This document shows, piece by piece, positions 6,659 through 14,442 of a stretch of DNA of 14,604 nt. The position numbers and the translations under genes are program-made. The first letter of the stretch is position 1. Each line of letters begins with the position of its first letter. Under the pieces are notes generated by a model that was given only the letters and a program-made list of their open reading frames with translations, ran no database searches and was not told the DNA's origin. The stretch is from CANQDT01 sp051878935. Lineage in GTDB: Bacteria; Bacillota; Clostridia; Lachnospirales; Lachnospiraceae. The DNA is taken from contig JBJELB010000033.1 in NCBI GenBank assembly GCA_051878935.1, positions 1 through 14,604 on the forward strand, read 5' to 3'.

Positions 6659-7627
6659 ATGAACATTAGAAAACATCAGGAATTGCTGGACTTCTGGGAA
6701 TATTCCCACGGTTTCGACAGTGAAGACAGAGCTGTTCCCATAGATGAGGATATTACCTTTGATGAAGTACAGCAGGAATTACAAATCGAATTAAAGCATT
6801 TTGATGAAATGGAACTGGAGCAGGAACTGAATCCAATAAAGGATGATGACTTCCAGCCGGAGGATGAACACCCGAATAAAACAATGTTAAAAAGGGAGCT
6901 TCGTGCCATTGCATTAAAGCGACTGGAAGACGGAGCCCGTACGGTATCAGACTTTGAGGAAGTGATAAAGGAATGGGATCATTTGGATTCCAACCGGGAA
7001 CGCAAGGAACGCTATCACGAAATCGGCAGAGAAAATATAGATAGCAAGAAAGATGTAGCACCACTTGCCATTGTTATCCCCGCTCCCATCAATCAGGCTT
7101 ACTGGAGGCAGCTTATGAAGGGGGACTTTATAGATATTATCTCAAACTGTCCTTATGAGATGCACAATTCCCTGTCTGACGAAGACTATTCCAAAATTAT
7201 TTTTGACCTAAAGGACGACCACAAGGAGCTGATATACTTCTTATATCTTAGGGATTTCACAACTAATAAGCTAGCAGCCTTGCGTAATCAGAGCGACCGC
7301 AACATTCGTGGTGTCCGCTCTACTATCCTTGGACAGATTGAGAAGAAGGTTCTTATGATACTGGTAGACAGACAAGGGGAAATTTTTCCTTCTACCAATG
7401 GTGATTTTACTAATGGTAACTTTACTATAGAAGAACTGGACTTTCTTAGAAGACATGAGGAAGAAATCCCGGCTACTATGGAAAAACTGGATAAAGAGAA
7501 GCTGACTCTCCTAAAGGAAATCGGTGTTGTGGTAAGACGAATTGCCAGAGAGCAGGAAAAGCTCACAAAGGAAGAAGCAAAGAAACGCAAGAAAAATAAT
7601 CGGGAGAATCGAAAAAAAGAAGTTTAA
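6659..7627 (+). CDS. HTH protein resembling a sigma-factor region 4
   Basis: A 322-residue, highly charged, soluble protein. The first ~70 residues are very acidic (ELKHFDEMELEQELNPIKDD). A helical segment around 188-232 (HKELIYFLYLRDFTTNKLAA, then LRNQSDRNIRGVRSTILGQI) looks like the helix-turn-helix of sigma-70 region 4 proteins. The C-terminus (about 265-322) is a lysine-rich coiled coil. There is no region 2, so it is not a complete sigma factor. It starts at ATG with AAGGTAGG about 13 bases upstream and is followed after 55 bases by the DUF6076-like gene. It is probably a regulator of the mobile element, by position; the function is not known. Confidence 0.6.
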   Translation: MNIRKHQELLDFWEYSHGFDSEDRAVPIDEDITFDEVQQELQIELKHFDEMELEQELNPIKDDDFQPEDEHPNKTMLKRELRAIALKRLEDGARTVSDFEEVIKEWDHLDSNRERKERYHEIGRENIDSKKDVAPLAIVIPAPINQAYWRQLMKGDFIDIISNCPYEMHNSLSDEDYSKIIFDLKDDHKELIYFLYLRDFTTNKLAALRNQSDRNIRGVRSTILGQIEKKVLMILVDRQGEIFPSTNGDFTNGNFTIEELDFLRRHEEEIPATMEKLDKEKLTLLKEIGVVVRRIAREQEKLTKEEAKKRKKNNRENRKKEV

Positions 7628-7682
7628 ATATGCATATAGACATGCTATGATAGTAATAGTTTTTATGCAGAAAGGAATTACT

Positions 7683-8588
7683 ATGAAGAATATCTTTCAG
7701 AAATCCAGTTCCAACTGGGTGAAATATGATAAATACGAATGGCGCACAGCCAAAAACGGAAAGTGTTATATTACACCTTCTACGGATGCCAAGCCTTCCA
7801 TCTACAATCCTATCAAGGATTATGAAAAGCTGGTACTTACTGCCATCAATATCGGTACTACTGCCATGAATAAGGCAAGCGAAGCTGAATTAAAAGAAGC
7901 CATTATGAACTTTGTATCTGAATATGGTATGCTGGGACTTATGACCGCCCTACCTACCACACCGGATTTCATTACATACGAAGCAGTTTATCTGCCAAAA
8001 AACCATTTTATCAAGGAAGAAAGCATCTCTACTGAGAAATATATGTCTTACTTCTTCCCTTTTGAAAAAATTGATTTCCACAAAAAGGGGGTAGAATCCA
8101 ATTGGAGTACCGACAGTCCGGAAATGATCGCACTGCTTATGGCTATGAAAAACAAGCCACAGGCAGTAATGATGAGTTTTCAGAGAGAATACGCCGAATC
8201 CTATGACTGGCTGGTAGAAGTATTCCGTGACTGGGCATTTACCTTTTTCTCCAGTTTTCTATATTATATGGATTATGACAGACTGGATGAGAATGAGCGT
8301 AACCTATACCGTCATGGAATGGCTGCTTTCGGCGGTGTAGCACCTACATATCATATCGAATTACAAGAACGCCCAACCTTAGTCTGGGACTTTAATTCTT
8401 TATTGCTATGCGTGCAGATGATGTTTTCCTTTATGCTGACTGATGATAATTCAAGTCTGAAGGTATGTAAGCACTGCGGAAAAGCATTTGTTGCCTCAAG
8501 ACCAAATGTAGAGTTCTGTTCTCCTCAATGTAAGAATCAGTACAATGTGTATAAGAGCAGAGCCAAAAAGAACGATACACCAACATAG
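7683..8588 (+). CDS. DUF6076-like protein with C-terminal zinc finger
   Basis: A 301-residue protein starting MKNIFQKSSSNWVKYDKYEW. The frame is open from 7542, but AAAGGAATT just before 7683 and the poor sequence upstream favour this start. The body has no transmembrane segment. The C-terminus has a treble-clef or ribbon-like zinc site, CKHCGKAF ... FCSPQCKNQYNVYKSRAKK, as in nucleic-acid-binding fingers. The overall sequence resembles the DUF6076 family found beside recombinases in Lachnospiraceae mobile elements (recognised by eye). Role unknown. It converges with the sortase gene on the other strand. Confidence 0.65.
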   Translation: MKNIFQKSSSNWVKYDKYEWRTAKNGKCYITPSTDAKPSIYNPIKDYEKLVLTAINIGTTAMNKASEAELKEAIMNFVSEYGMLGLMTALPTTPDFITYEAVYLPKNHFIKEESISTEKYMSYFFPFEKIDFHKKGVESNWSTDSPEMIALLMAMKNKPQAVMMSFQREYAESYDWLVEVFRDWAFTFFSSFLYYMDYDRLDENERNLYRHGMAAFGGVAPTYHIELQERPTLVWDFNSLLLCVQMMFSFMLTDDNSSLKVCKHCGKAFVASRPNVEFCSPQCKNQYNVYKSRAKKNDTPT

Positions 8589-8606
8589 GAGGGCTACGTA
8601 ACAGCG

Positions 8607-8639
8607 AGAAGTTTGCACCATATTGTGGGGCAAACCTCT
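8607..8639. other. Hairpin between convergent genes
   Basis: The arms AGAAGTTTGC (8607-8616) and GCAAACCTCT (8630-8639) pair over 10 positions with one G-U or mismatch, depending on the strand, and a CC/GG pair extends the stem inward. It lies between the DUF6076-like gene and the sortase gene. No T run follows on either strand, so it is a structured element rather than a clear intrinsic terminator. It may still mark the transcript ends of both genes. Confidence 0.5.
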
Positions 8640-8688
8640 ACTAATGAGACTCCTTCATCAAAGTTAATTATCTTCATCGTATACAACA

Positions 8689-9708
8689 TTATTCAACTCT
8701 TTTTCCAACCACCACGAACCGTCCGTCTTCTACATGATAGGAACAGCAGGACAGGGTAAGAAATTCGTCCCCAAACTTTGCTGTTACACCTGTGTCGTAC
8801 AGGGACATTGCCTTGATATTCTCATGCCATTCATTAAATTCCTCCTGCGTATCCGCCTGAAAGAACTTGTAATACTTGAATACGTCGTCGCTTTCATAAA
8901 AAACCTGTGAATAGAATACCGCAATCAGCTCATACTCCCGCTCCTCATACATACTGTCAAAACGGATGATGTTATGCTCCATTCCATACTCTTCATCTGC
9001 ATAGAGCTTCAGATTCCCGAACATTTCCCCGGACTTCATGGTATGCCCATGTATGATCAGATTGGTCGAGGGTGCTGTCCCATTTTTATAATCACAGGCT
9101 TTCGTACCTGTTCCTGATGTGGAATCCGTATCCAGAATAAGACAGCCATTCTGATTGGGTTCTCCGTAAAAATCAAGCCTTAGATAATAGCATTCATCTT
9201 CCGGCGTCTGCATAACAGGGTAATCAATGACAGTATCGTCAATCGAAAGCCAACCAATCAAATCGGAATTGATCTCATACAGTTCCTTGTACTTAGGTAA
9301 GATATTCGGTGCTTTGTAACATTCTTTTTCAGTCGGTAAATCTTTATAAATATCTGCTAAAAAGGCAGCTATTCCCGCTACAGGAAGTCCGTTTTCATCA
9401 TACTGCATCTCATTCTGTGCAGACATATTTACTTCTCCCCGTATGTCCTGCAATTCTTTTTGAGTGTTTCTGATACTCGTATTCTGCCACAGATAGACGA
9501 AGCCATATCCAAGAAGTCCCACCACAGAAAAAACAAATATCACAACTAATAAAAGTCGTATTGTCAGATATTTCCATTCCCATCCACGCCTCCTGCTTTG
9601 ATTCCGTATGTGTCTTTTCTTTCGCAGCGTGCGCTCCCTGTTGTGTTTTCTTTGAAGAAAAGACGGACATGTATGCCCGCCTTCTCCATGGTTATTTTCT
9701 CGTCTCAT
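8689..9708 (-). CDS. Class B sortase next to the DGR surface protein
   Basis: A 339-residue membrane-anchored transpeptidase. The first ~45 residues are strongly basic (KKRHIRNQSRRR), followed by one membrane segment (about 47-70). The sortase domain starts around residue 140 (NSDLIGWLSIDDTVIDYPVM, typical of class B). The active site is visible: His222 in LIIHGHTMKS, Cys322 in TLSCCSY and Arg330 in DGRFVVVG. The usual TLSTC has become TLSCC, placing a second Cys next to the nucleophile. It lies 16 bases after the variable protein, so it is probably cotranscribed and dedicated to anchoring that protein through its VPKTG signal. The ribosome site at the ATG is weak, suggesting coupling. Confidence 0.92.
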   Translation of the reverse strand: MRRENNHGEGGHTCPSFLQRKHNRERTLRKKRHIRNQSRRRGWEWKYLTIRLLLVVIFVFSVVGLLGYGFVYLWQNTSIRNTQKELQDIRGEVNMSAQNEMQYDENGLPVAGIAAFLADIYKDLPTEKECYKAPNILPKYKELYEINSDLIGWLSIDDTVIDYPVMQTPEDECYYLRLDFYGEPNQNGCLILDTDSTSGTGTKACDYKNGTAPSTNLIIHGHTMKSGEMFGNLKLYADEEYGMEHNIIRFDSMYEEREYELIAVFYSQVFYESDDVFKYYKFFQADTQEEFNEWHENIKAMSLYDTGVTAKFGDEFLTLSCCSYHVEDGRFVVVGKRVE

Positions 9709-9724
9709 TTTTTAACTATCGTTT

Positions 9725-12589
9725 CTATGAATTCAGATTTTCTCTGCGTTTTTTTACGGTAATAATCAATCCCGTTCCGGAAAGAATTGATAGTATAAAC
9801 AACCATACAATCGGTGTGTTGTCCCCGGTTTTAGGCACATCATCCTTCTTATCAGTTTCACTCGATGGCTTGTCATCAGAGGAATCGCTATTGTTATTAC
9901 TATTATCAGAGGTATCTTCCTTGATGGTAAAGTTTGTGCTTGCTGTGCCATCTGTCCATATCATCTCAAAGGTATGGCTTCCAACAGAAAGCGTATTCAG
10001 ATAGTCTGCTTTCAGTGTAACAATGGTAGAACCTTCCTTTACAGTATAGTTCTTAGCGTCAACAAGGTTTCCGTCAACCTTAACTCCCACGAACTTAGAA
10101 AACTCTCCGCTACCTCTGATAGAAAGGCTTCCGTCTGAATTTTGTGTCCAGCTACTGTTTGCACCATCTAAAATTTCATAGTCTACCGGGTCAGGGTCAG
10201 GAGTGGTATTTTCCGTAACGGTAAGCACTGCTGTATTGGATGTAACAGTACCTGCAGAATTACTAACCACACACTGATACTTAAATCCGTTGCAGCTCAT
10301 ATCAACTGTAGATGTGGTATAGCTTGTTGCTGTTGCACCCGCAATGTTTACCCATCCGTTTCCATCATTTCTGTCTATCTGCCACTGATAAGTAAGGTCT
10401 GTACCGCTTGCTACTATGGTAAAGGTTGCAGTCTCACCTGCCTTCACCGTCGCATTGCCCGGCTGCGTGGTTATGCTTGGTGCAGTCACATCCGGAAGCT
10501 GGATGGTATAGGTAAATGTCTCTACACTGCTATCCTGCATACCGCCCTTTACTGCAATTGCCTTGATGGTAGTTGTAATACTCTGTCCTTCTGTTCCTGT
10601 TACTGCTATCGGTGCTGTGTACTCTGCGGTTGTTCCGGCAGGTACACCACCCGTAATTGTTGGCTCACTTCCATCGGTGGTATAATAAATCGTTGCTCCC
10701 TCTGTGGAAGAAGCAAGTGTTACCGACTGATTCTCTGTATAAGTTCCAGCTGTCGGATTTGCTGTCGGTGCACCAACGATGCCTGCCGCACTTATGGTGA
10801 TGGTAATGGTTGTGGTAAGCGGAATTCCATTATCATTAATACTGTCAGGACATGTTACCGTACCAGTTAAGGTTACGGTCTGCCCGGTTAATACAGACGG
10901 GTCATAGCTTCCGCCTGCCGGTGTAGTTGTATTCCATACAACCGGTGCACTACTTACCGTATTACCCTCTGTCACAATATTAACTGTTGCAGGCAGATTC
11001 ATCGCATCATAAGTGGTTCCATTCGCTACGGTTATCGCCTGTGGTGCAGTGATACTTATCAATTTATCCTTTGCTGTGGCAAGAAAATCATAAGTTACCG
11101 TAAGTGTTCCGTCAGGATTCTTATTAACACTTGTTGCAGCATTTCCCATTACGGTAGCTGTCGTGGAATCCGTAAATTCGTAGACTGTAGCTGCTGTAAG
11201 TGTAATGCTTGCCGTGTAGCTTGTATTATATCCCGCTGTGGTATCACTTGGTGTCCATGTAATCTGTGGTGTGGTGCTGCTTACACCTTCTGTTACGCAT
11301 GATGCTTCGGTATCCAATGCAGTATTTGACACCGGAGTATCAATACCTGTAATTGCTACTGAATGAATAATCCTGATTGTTGTCTCAGTTGCATTTACCG
11401 CATAAGTCAAATTTTCCGCACTGTCTGTGATTTCCAGCCAGATTTTGCATGCGGATAAATCTATATCTGATGTCAAACTGAGTGCTGACTTAATATCCGA
11501 AGCATTTACAACCTCTGTTCCTGTAATCTGTTTACTGTAATACCAGTTATTTGTTCCGTCATTGCCCTGCACGACAAGCGCCACAGCTTGTGATGTGCTG
11601 CCCTTCACCGCCTTAATATCACCTGTTGTGGTGTTATATGTTACTGTACCAATATCCTCACCTGTTCCGTCCAGTCTTAAAGTCATCGCCGTACCGTCTG
11701 CAATTGTTCTTGCCACTGTTGTTTCAGATGATGCTGCTGTCGCAGCAGATGCGAAGAGAACAGATGACAGATTCAGATTGGAAGCGGGCTGAACAGCGTA
11801 AACGATGCTGACATAGTTGTAGCAGACATAAAGGCCCGGATAAGCGAGCAACGCACTGCTACCAATACCATCGTTAGGCGAGCGCAGCCAGAACCAAGTA
11901 CCGCTGCTCCAGTAACTACTCATGGCAAGTACGGTACTGTTGTCACTTCCTGCTTTTATGGTTGTATAGGAAGAACCGTACCCCTCTGCCGCCAGTGCAT
12001 ACAGCTTGTCTGTGGTGGTATAGGTTGTACTGTTCTTCGTGTCATTTGTTTTCACTGTGGTATCATTCATCAAGCCCTGCTCTGCTGTGGTGAAGTAGGA
12101 TGTATTCGTAGCCATAGTCTGCAGTGTATCACGAAGTTCACTTGCTCCGTAGTGATTTGCGTATACTACTGTTACAGACGATCCACCATAATTACAATCT
12201 AACCATGAACTGGCATTAGCATTATTGCTTGTGCTTGAATTGAACACCTGTCCTGTTGCTATCGGACTTGCGGCAAAGATGATGGTATTATCCCCTGATA
12301 CACCGTTATCCTTTCCTAAGATGTACCATTCCTGTGCTGTTGTTCCATCTGATTTCTTACCAAATACCAGCTTGCCATAATATGTCGCAGTACCATTAGA
12401 ATCCGGGGTAAATGCGGTCATTAACTGGTCCTTCGTAGCATAGGCTGTCACGCTTGGTTCTGTCCCGGAACCGGTTGCAGCCTGCACGGTATTTGCTCCG
12501 CCTGACATAGCAGGAACCAGTCCTGCCACCATGGCAAGGGAAAGAACAAACGCCATTCCTTTCTTAAAATTATGCTTTAATTTTTTCAT
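9725..12589 (-). CDS. DGR variable protein, cell-wall-anchored DUF6273/Ig-like surface protein
   Basis: A 954-residue exported protein. A signal peptide (1-38, KK...FVLSLAMVAGLVPA...VQAA) is followed by a DUF6273-like, C-type-lectin-related domain (about 50-275). Its hallmark WFWLRSP ... YAVQPASNL contains the variable repeat at residues 232-269. Then come a linker module (about 290-410), two bacterial Ig-like modules (about 420-600), a chitobiase-C-type module (about 606-697, GTYTENQSVTL...IYYTTDGSEPT), an Ig-like module (about 702-793, KAGETATFTIVA...YQW) and an X2-like module (about 805-890). An Asn/Ser/Asp linker leads to VPKTGD (918-923), a hydrophobic segment and KKRRENLNS. AAAGGAGG precedes the ATG, which lies inside the end of the RT gene (20-base overlap). 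The inferred role is a diversified surface adhesin or ligand binder. Confidence 0.93.
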   Translation of the reverse strand: MKKLKHNFKKGMAFVLSLAMVAGLVPAMSGGANTVQAATGSGTEPSVTAYATKDQLMTAFTPDSNGTATYYGKLVFGKKSDGTTAQEWYILGKDNGVSGDNTIIFAASPIATGQVFNSSTSNNANASSWLDCNYGGSSVTVVYANHYGASELRDTLQTMATNTSYFTTAEQGLMNDTTVKTNDTKNSTTYTTTDKLYALAAEGYGSSYTTIKAGSDNSTVLAMSSYWSSGTWFWLRSPNDGIGSSALLAYPGLYVCYNYVSIVYAVQPASNLNLSSVLFASAATAASSETTVARTIADGTAMTLRLDGTGEDIGTVTYNTTTGDIKAVKGSTSQAVALVVQGNDGTNNWYYSKQITGTEVVNASDIKSALSLTSDIDLSACKIWLEITDSAENLTYAVNATETTIRIIHSVAITGIDTPVSNTALDTEASCVTEGVSSTTPQITWTPSDTTAGYNTSYTASITLTAATVYEFTDSTTATVMGNAATSVNKNPDGTLTVTYDFLATAKDKLISITAPQAITVANGTTYDAMNLPATVNIVTEGNTVSSAPVVWNTTTPAGGSYDPSVLTGQTVTLTGTVTCPDSINDNGIPLTTTITITISAAGIVGAPTANPTAGTYTENQSVTLASSTEGATIYYTTDGSEPTITGGVPAGTTAEYTAPIAVTGTEGQSITTTIKAIAVKGGMQDSSVETFTYTIQLPDVTAPSITTQPGNATVKAGETATFTIVASGTDLTYQWQIDRNDGNGWVNIAGATATSYTTSTVDMSCNGFKYQCVVSNSAGTVTSNTAVLTVTENTTPDPDPVDYEILDGANSSWTQNSDGSLSIRGSGEFSKFVGVKVDGNLVDAKNYTVKEGSTIVTLKADYLNTLSVGSHTFEMIWTDGTASTNFTIKEDTSDNSNNNSDSSDDKPSSETDKKDDVPKTGDNTPIVWLFILSILSGTGLIITVKKRRENLNS
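11732..11747 (-). other. Short inverted repeat downstream of the VR
   Basis: TGCTGC, a 4-base loop and GCAGCA form a perfect 6-bp stem, 36 bases past the 3' end of the VR on the coding strand. In the Bordetella phage DGR a hairpin with a 4-base loop just after the VR promotes retrohoming. This one is farther away and lies in Ala-rich coding sequence (AATAAS), so it may be coincidental. Confidence 0.3.
11784..11896 (-). repeat. DGR variable repeat (VR)
   Basis: This 113-bp segment aligns without gaps to the template repeat at 13846-13958 (constant offset 2062). It differs at 18 positions, all at template adenines on the coding strand. It encodes residues 232-269 of the variable protein. The ends are invariant: WFWLRSPND at the start, AVQPA at the finish. 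The GC-rich 3' end GCTGTTCAGCCCGC would serve as the initiation-of-mutagenic-homing site. Homology stops sharply at both ends. Confidence 0.97.
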
Positions 12590-13622
12590 CTGAATCCTCC
12601 TTTGATTTTGTAAATATAGTATTGGAATAGATATGCTTTCTCAATTTCCATGTATGACCATGCTTTAAATGTCCATTATAACTTCTGACACTCTGTGTAA
12701 TTTCATCAAAAGTAATCCTGCCTTCCCGATACTGCTTCTGAAAGCGTTTCATCCTTCTTTTAAATCTTCGTTTACTTGATGTCCGAAGTCTCTTAATCAC
12801 CTTTCCCGTATCAGTCAGGTAAAAATGAAATCCAAGAAAATCCACTCCCTGCGATATGGGAAAAATTTGTGTCTTGGAATTAAACTCAAGTCCATCTTCT
12901 TCCACCAGCTCTTTCATCTTGGCTAACGCTTTCTTTAGAAACTCTTTATCGTTATGAATAAGCACTCCATCATCCATATATCTTACATAGTATTTTACTT
13001 TTAGCCTTTCCTTTATTAATCTGTCCAGCCTGTCCAGATAATATAATGCAAACCACTGGCTTGACTGATTGCCCATTGGAACACCTCGGTTTTCACTGTG
13101 TTCATAGCTGTCAATAATGTGATAAAGCAGTTTCCTGACTTCTTCATCAGGAAATCTCTCCAGTTTCTTTTTTAGAACATCATGGCAGATACTGTCAAAA
13201 TACTTACGAATATCAAACTTAAGGCAATATCCTTTATTACCATATTTCTTGTAATAGTCTCTTAAGAAACCTTCCAGTCTGCCCATGGCAAAATGTGTTC
13301 CCTTTCCCTCACGACAGGCTGCATTATCATATATCAGTCTTGGTTCAAAGTAAGGCATCAGCACATTGTCACACAACAGATGTTGAAATACACGGTCTGA
13401 AAATGACAATGCCTGTATTTCTCTTTCTTTAGGGTCATATATCATAAACTTATGATATCCCCCGATATGAAATGCTCTGTTTGCCATCCGTTCCTGAAGC
13501 CACCAAAGCTGCATATGAAGATTGTTCTCATATTTTATAACTTCATTCTTCCCATGCTTTCCTCTGGCAGTTCTTCTATAGGCTGTATATATATCGGAAA
13601 AGTCGGTCAGTGCCTCATACAT
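12570..13622 (-). CDS. DGR reverse transcriptase
   Basis: A 350-residue reverse transcriptase that would copy the TR RNA with adenine-specific errors into cDNA for transfer to the VR. Visible motifs (numbered from the chosen start) are CLKFDIRKYFDSI with the first catalytic Asp (about 137), GVPMGNQSSQWFALYYLDRL (180-199, the DGR-type GNxxSQ motif) and YVRYMDDGVLI with the catalytic YMDD (215-218). QGVDFLGFHF is at about 258-267, and the C-terminus is very basic. There is no maturase or endonuclease domain, so it is not a group II intron protein. A longer frame opens at 13697, but GGAGGTGG just before the ATG at 13620-13622 fixes the start. The last 20 bases overlap the start of the variable protein. 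Confidence 0.96.
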   Translation of the reverse strand: MYEALTDFSDIYTAYRRTARGKHGKNEVIKYENNLHMQLWWLQERMANRAFHIGGYHKFMIYDPKEREIQALSFSDRVFQHLLCDNVLMPYFEPRLIYDNAACREGKGTHFAMGRLEGFLRDYYKKYGNKGYCLKFDIRKYFDSICHDVLKKKLERFPDEEVRKLLYHIIDSYEHSENRGVPMGNQSSQWFALYYLDRLDRLIKERLKVKYYVRYMDDGVLIHNDKEFLKKALAKMKELVEEDGLEFNSKTQIFPISQGVDFLGFHFYLTDTGKVIKRLRTSSKRRFKRRMKRFQKQYREGRITFDEITQSVRSYNGHLKHGHTWKLRKHIYSNTIFTKSKEDSDEKIKA

Positions 13623-13845
13623 TGCACCACCTCCGTATCTTTTTGAGCTGCCGGTGCACTCATATATATGAATCCCACAGAAAGAAAATGTTTCCATGTC
13701 CTTTCATCCGACAGCATGTATTCTTCCATAAGTCATGCTTATGAAATGGAATCTGATTCCTTCGTCTTAATGCATAGCCGATGAAAATCAACTCCGGCAT
13801 ACTGGATTATTCTCCATAGAATATATCTTCGGGCGTTAAGACCAT
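13623..13845 (-). ncRNA. 3' part of the TR RNA leader before the RT
   Basis: No gene is seen. This spacer between TR and RT would be transcribed with the TR; in studied DGRs the TR-to-RT spacer RNA is needed for priming. It holds a small hairpin (CATAAG/CTTATG, 13727-13743), and the ribosome site of the RT is at its end. Assignment as functional RNA is by analogy. Confidence 0.45.
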
Positions 13846-13958
13846 GCGGGCTGAACAGCGTTTTCGTTGTTGACATTGTTGTTGTTGACATAATTGCCCG
13901 GATTAGCGAGCAACGCATTGTTATCATTATTATCGTTAGGCGAGCGCAGCCAGAACCA
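13846..13958 (-). repeat. DGR template repeat (TR)
   Basis: A 113-bp template between avd and RT. On the coding strand it is rich in AAC and AAT codons. In the VR frame it reads WFWLRSPNDNNDNNALLANP, then GNYVNNNNVNNENAVQPA, the classical DGR layout in which Asn codons sit at the positions to be randomised. It has 34 adenines, of which 18 are changed in the present VR. No T, G or C of the TR differs from the VR. It is noncoding here (stop soon after: AWS, TAA). Confidence 0.97.
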
Positions 13959-14011
13959 TTCAATCAAATCCCAATATGTTAAGGAAATTTCTTTCCAACA
14001 TACCTATGAAA

Positions 14012-14416
14012 TTATTTATCTTTTGTATACCTTTTTGTATCGCTTTTTACCCACGCTCCCAAAAGGTTCTGACAGTCGTACAGCTTCTTTGTTATCTGTT
14101 CATACTGTTTTGGTAATATACACTGTTGTTCCATTGATACCTGTGCAATATATGCCAATAGCTTTATATGCGTCATTGCACTTTTTTGAAGCCTTCTCCT
14201 TTCCGACAACGCATTTTCATCTACTTCCTGACGATTATTGCAAACATAAATCTCATTTGCCAGAATAAGTTTTTCAATTATGGTAAGGGAATAATTCTGA
14301 AGACGGCTTACCAGTGTAAATCGAAATCTTTTTGGCGATTTATCAGTTATCGTCAATATGTAACTGCAAACTTCCTTTGCCTTGGTGATGACAGATAAAT
14401 CTCCCTGTTTATTCAA
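14012..14416 (-). CDS. avd: DGR accessory variability determinant (Avd), four-helix bundle
   Basis: A 134-residue, basic, all-helical protein. It matches the Avd/four-helix-bundle family: RFRFTLVSRLQNYSLTIIEK in the first helices, a RRRLQKSAMTHIKLLAYIAQ core, and the C-terminal KQYEQITKKLYDCQNLLGAW VKS signature. In the Bordetella phage system Avd forms a pentamer that binds the reverse transcriptase and the TR RNA and is required for cDNA synthesis. Position immediately before TR and RT supports this. It starts at TTG (14414-14416) with AAAGGTGG about nine bases upstream; no ATG is available in frame. Confidence 0.9.
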   Translation of the reverse strand: MNKQGDLSVITKAKEVCSYILTITDKSPKRFRFTLVSRLQNYSLTIIEKLILANEIYVCNNRQEVDENALSERRRLQKSAMTHIKLLAYIAQVSMEQQCILPKQYEQITKKLYDCQNLLGAWVKSDTKRYTKDK

Positions 14417-14442
14417 ATCAAATCACCACCTTTATCAGACAG

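Noticed and set aside
9561..10004. Plus-strand ORFs opposite the sortase and variable protein
   Set aside because: They are antisense shadows of strongly supported genes, without ribosome sites or recognisable domains.
9725..12589. Additional VR copies in the Ig-like region
   Set aside because: I looked for further matches to the TR ends (WFWLRSP and AVQPA) in this protein and the rest of the window and found none besides 11784-11896.
12570..13622. Reverse transcriptase as a group II intron or retron protein
   Set aside because: No maturase or HNH domain and no intron or msr/msd structure was seen. The adjacent TR, VR and Avd show that it belongs to a DGR.
13739..13963. Minus-strand ORF covering the TR (starts MNGSGCARLT)
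   Set aside because: It is in a different frame from the VR coding frame and is just the open frame produced by the A-rich template; the TR acts as RNA.
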